Of a stretch of 64,000 bases of DNA, positions 62,227 to 64,000 are shown one piece after another. The DNA lies in the NCBI RefSeq assembly GCF_003852495.1, contig NZ_QAJI01000005.1:91790-155789 (forward strand), read 5' to 3'. Source of the stretch: Taibaiella sp. KBW10. Its GTDB lineage: Bacteria > Bacteroidota > Bacteroidia > Chitinophagales > Chitinophagaceae. Under the pieces are notes generated by a model. It did no database searches and was not told where the DNA came from. It worked only from the letters and a program-made list of their open reading frames with translations. The first letter of the stretch is position 1. Each line of letters begins with the position of its first letter. Made by a program: the position numbers and the translations under genes.

Positions 62227-62631
62227 ATGAAAACCGTACTTACAGTAACCACATTAACCGTAGCAATCTTTATCGCATCATGCGGCGGCGCGGACGCCAA
62301 ATCGACGGGAACTATCGCGGCAGACAAGACGCCAAAAGCGGCGGCAGTAAAGAACCCGGGCAAAATGAAGGAGTTTATGGCAATGCTTGATGGCACCGAT
62401 GGAAGCGCAAAAAAAGCAGCCGACACTTATTTCAGTGAAGAACTGAAAAACAGCCTGGCAGAATCGAACAAGCTTACTTTTAACGATTTTAATCTGCAGG
62501 ATGCAAAGGTGGTATCGGTAGCAGGCGACTGTTGTACCATGGAGGCAAAAGCAGGGGTTACCACCCGCAGTTTCAAACTTTGCTGGCAGGGAGATAAAGT
62601 AACCAGCATCGAAGATTTAGGTGTAAAATAA
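62227..62631 (+). CDS. Small putative lipoprotein
   Basis: A 134-residue protein with signal peptide ending FIASC (lipobox cysteine about residue 19), an alanine/lysine-rich linker (about 22-50) and a small domain with DTYFSEELKNSLAESNKLTFNDFNLQD and CCTMEAKAGVTTRSFKLCW containing paired cysteines. Not recognised. It is followed by a hairpin terminator. Confidence 0.78.
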   Translation: MKTVLTVTTLTVAIFIASCGGADAKSTGTIAADKTPKAAAVKNPGKMKEFMAMLDGTDGSAKKAADTYFSEELKNSLAESNKLTFNDFNLQDAKVVSVAGDCCTMEAKAGVTTRSFKLCWQGDKVTSIEDLGVK

Positions 62632-62669
62632 GCCACATCGTTTATCAGATCAAGAAACAATACTTACGG

Positions 62670-62697
62670 AACAGGTGACATTTTAATGTTGCCTGTT
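62670..62697 (+). terminator. Hairpin terminator before the first paralogous gene
   Basis: AACAGGTGACATT (62670-62682) pairs with AATGTTGCCTGTT (62685-62697) with two G-T wobbles, followed by TATTAG. A related, weaker copy (ACAGG...CCTGT) stands before the second paralogue. Confidence 0.5.
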
Positions 62698-62728
62698 TAT
62701 TAGTTAACAAAAAAAGTAAAATAATACA

Positions 62729-63274
62729 ATGAAATATTTACTGAAAGTAGTATTTACCCTTATTGCTGCAGCTTTATTTACCGCAGCTTCCGCACAAAAT
62801 ACCGGTGCCTATTTAAAGTTTGACATAAACGGAAAAACGATATCTATAGAAGATGAAGACCTGGCCGGCTACAATAATTTTATAGCGGGCGATAAAGATA
62901 AAAAAACAAATAATGAGCATGCATTTTATGTAGCAGCTGCTGCAAATCATTCTTATAAGATGGACATCATGATCCATACACCGCCCCACACCAATCCCGT
63001 AGCAGGTAAGCTCCCTTATGTGCCCACAACGTATAAGCCCGGTAACCCTACTCCTGGAGTATATATAGGGTTGAACAAGACAATGGGAGATGATTTCGAA
63101 TTCTATGGTTCCAAAAAAGGCAGTGTCGGGTATTTTGAAATTACAAAAGTGGCTGACGGCTGGGTAGAAGGTAAATTTGAGATAAAAATATCCGATCTAT
63201 TCGACGATGCTAAGGTGCTTCATCTTACCAACGGCACTTTTCGCTTTGAGATAGGGGAAGAAGTGCAGTATTAA
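62729..63274 (+). CDS. Secreted protein, first of a tandem paralogous pair
   Basis: A 181-residue exported protein with signal peptide (about 1-22, ending ASAQ). After it GAYLKFDINGKTISIED, an EHAFYVAAAANHSYKMDI segment, IHTPPHTNPVAGKLPYVPTTY, and a C-terminal ITKVADGWVEGKFEIKISDLF / LTNGTFRFEI pair. The sequence is clearly paralogous to the gene 150 bp downstream. The overall beta-rich pattern is unlike any family I can name. It lies at the end of the run of secreted-protein genes. Confidence 0.8.
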   Translation: MKYLLKVVFTLIAAALFTAASAQNTGAYLKFDINGKTISIEDEDLAGYNNFIAGDKDKKTNNEHAFYVAAAANHSYKMDIMIHTPPHTNPVAGKLPYVPTTYKPGNPTPGVYIGLNKTMGDDFEFYGSKKGSVGYFEITKVADGWVEGKFEIKISDLFDDAKVLHLTNGTFRFEIGEEVQY

Positions 63275-63355
63275 TACCGCAGCGGTTTTTAAAACAGGAA
63301 ACCTATATCGCTCATTTTTGGACGAGCGTTTCCCCAAGCCGAAGATAAATAACAA

Positions 63356-63364
63356 CCCCCCCCC
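63356..63364 (+). repeat. C9 homopolymer in the spacer between the paralogues
   Basis: Nine consecutive C residues, 61 bp upstream of the second paralogue's start. Runs of this length in promoter spacers are candidates for slippage; see findings. Confidence 0.9.
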
Positions 63365-63424
63365 GACAGGCAGCATCGTAATATTACCTGTTCAATTAAT
63401 TAACATAAACAAATAAACAATACA

Positions 63425-63973
63425 ATGAAACATTTACTGAAACTCACGTTTATCCTTCTTGCGGTAGCTTTATTTACTGCCGCCTCAGCACAAAGTACCG
63501 GTGTATTTTTAAAATTCGATATTAATGGAAAAACAATATCTGTTAAGAGCAATGAAATGGGCGGTTACAATAATTTTGAACCGGGCGACGAAGAAGTAAG
63601 ACCAAACAATGAGCATGCATTCTATGTAGCTACTTTGGCAAAGCAAATGTACCATCTGGGTATTACGATTCACACGCCTCCTCATACCGCTCCGGTAGTG
63701 GGTAAACTGCCTTATGTACAAACGGTGTACAATTCGGATGCCCCTTGTCCCGGGGCACACATATCGTTAACCATAATGGGAACTAATTACGATATGTTTG
63801 CTTCTACGGCTGACAATGTCGGGCATTTTGAAATTACAAAAGTGGCCGCAGGCTGGGTAGAAGGTAAATTTGAGATAGACATCCCCAAACTATTCGCTAC
63901 TAACGATGATGAGGTCCTTCATATTACAAACGGATCCTTTCGCTTTAAAATAGAAAAGGAAAAGCAACTCTAA
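63425..63973 (+). CDS. Secreted protein, second of a tandem paralogous pair
   Basis: A 182-residue exported protein nearly parallel to its upstream neighbour: signal peptide ending ASAQ, VFLKFDINGKTISV, NNEHAFYVATLAKQ, IHTPPHTAPVVGKLPYVQTVY, FEITKVAAGWVEGKFEIDIPKLF and ITNGSFRFKI. The two differ mainly in the loop around residues 105-130. Tandem duplication with the spacer included, as both genes are preceded by the same ACAGG...CCTGTT hairpin-like sequence. Function unknown. Confidence 0.8.
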   Translation: MKHLLKLTFILLAVALFTAASAQSTGVFLKFDINGKTISVKSNEMGGYNNFEPGDEEVRPNNEHAFYVATLAKQMYHLGITIHTPPHTAPVVGKLPYVQTVYNSDAPCPGAHISLTIMGTNYDMFASTADNVGHFEITKVAAGWVEGKFEIDIPKLFATNDDEVLHITNGSFRFKIEKEKQL

Positions 63974-64000
63974 TATCGGTCGATTAAAAAAACGGGGAAT

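Noticed and set aside
62729..63973. Hcp-like (type VI tube) proteins
   Set aside because: GAYLKFDINGK briefly recalls Hcp, but both proteins have Sec signal peptides and the rest does not match; there are no other T6SS genes.

Overview
The window comes from a Bacteroidota chromosome, most likely a Chitinophagaceae-type bacterium. Reasons: a protein with a type IX secretion (Por) sorting tail, a TonB receptor/HmuY/DUF6607 haem locus, a glycine-lipid acyltransferase pair, TAnnTTTG-like -7 boxes, few Shine-Dalgarno sequences, many lipoproteins, and a CzcA-type pump fused to its own TolC. I saw no rRNA, tRNA, insertion sequence or CRISPR array.

Layout. 1-3.3 kb (minus): a TetR-controlled tripartite drug-efflux operon (tetR, tolC, emrA, start of an emrB-like gene) with a near-perfect palindrome upstream. 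3.4-8.4 kb (minus): a small membrane protein, murF, tilS, two OmpH/Skp chaperones and murI. 8.6-9.6 kb: an AraC regulator. 9.7-12.6 kb (minus): glsB- and glsA-like acyltransferases for glycine lipids, then a fatty-acid-hydroxylase-like enzyme. 12.7-16.9 kb (minus): a haem uptake operon (TonB receptor, HmuY, DUF6607). 17.1-18.5 kb: a PNGase F-like secreted amidase.

18.9-42 kb is the accessory heart. It holds a complete Tc (ABC) toxin: a 3339-residue TcA with an added LamG-like C-terminal domain, and a 2427-residue fused TcB-TcC whose Rhs shell ends in a low-GC, toxin-like tail. A small AT-rich gene 19 bp downstream sits where an immunity gene would be, followed by a decayed small gene. Next come a polytopic membrane patatin-like phospholipase, an unknown overlapping gene, and (opposite strand) an M15 endolysin-like peptidase and a SIR2-like protein. 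I read this as toxin + effector/immunity cassette + possible release/lipase helpers; the link between parts is inference.

42-48.4 kb is a divalent-metal efflux operon (DUF6660, CzcA-TolC fusion, His-rich adaptor). 48.5-53.5 kb (minus) holds a WG-like secreted protein, a rifampin phosphotransferase (rph), a four-TM protein and a GNAT enzyme. 53.8-56.5 kb encodes a TPR-sensor histidine kinase with a LytTR response regulator. From 56.6 kb to the end is a run of plus-strand genes for small membrane proteins, lipoproteins and secreted proteins, including a five-repeat beta-flower protein and a tandemly duplicated pair at the right edge.
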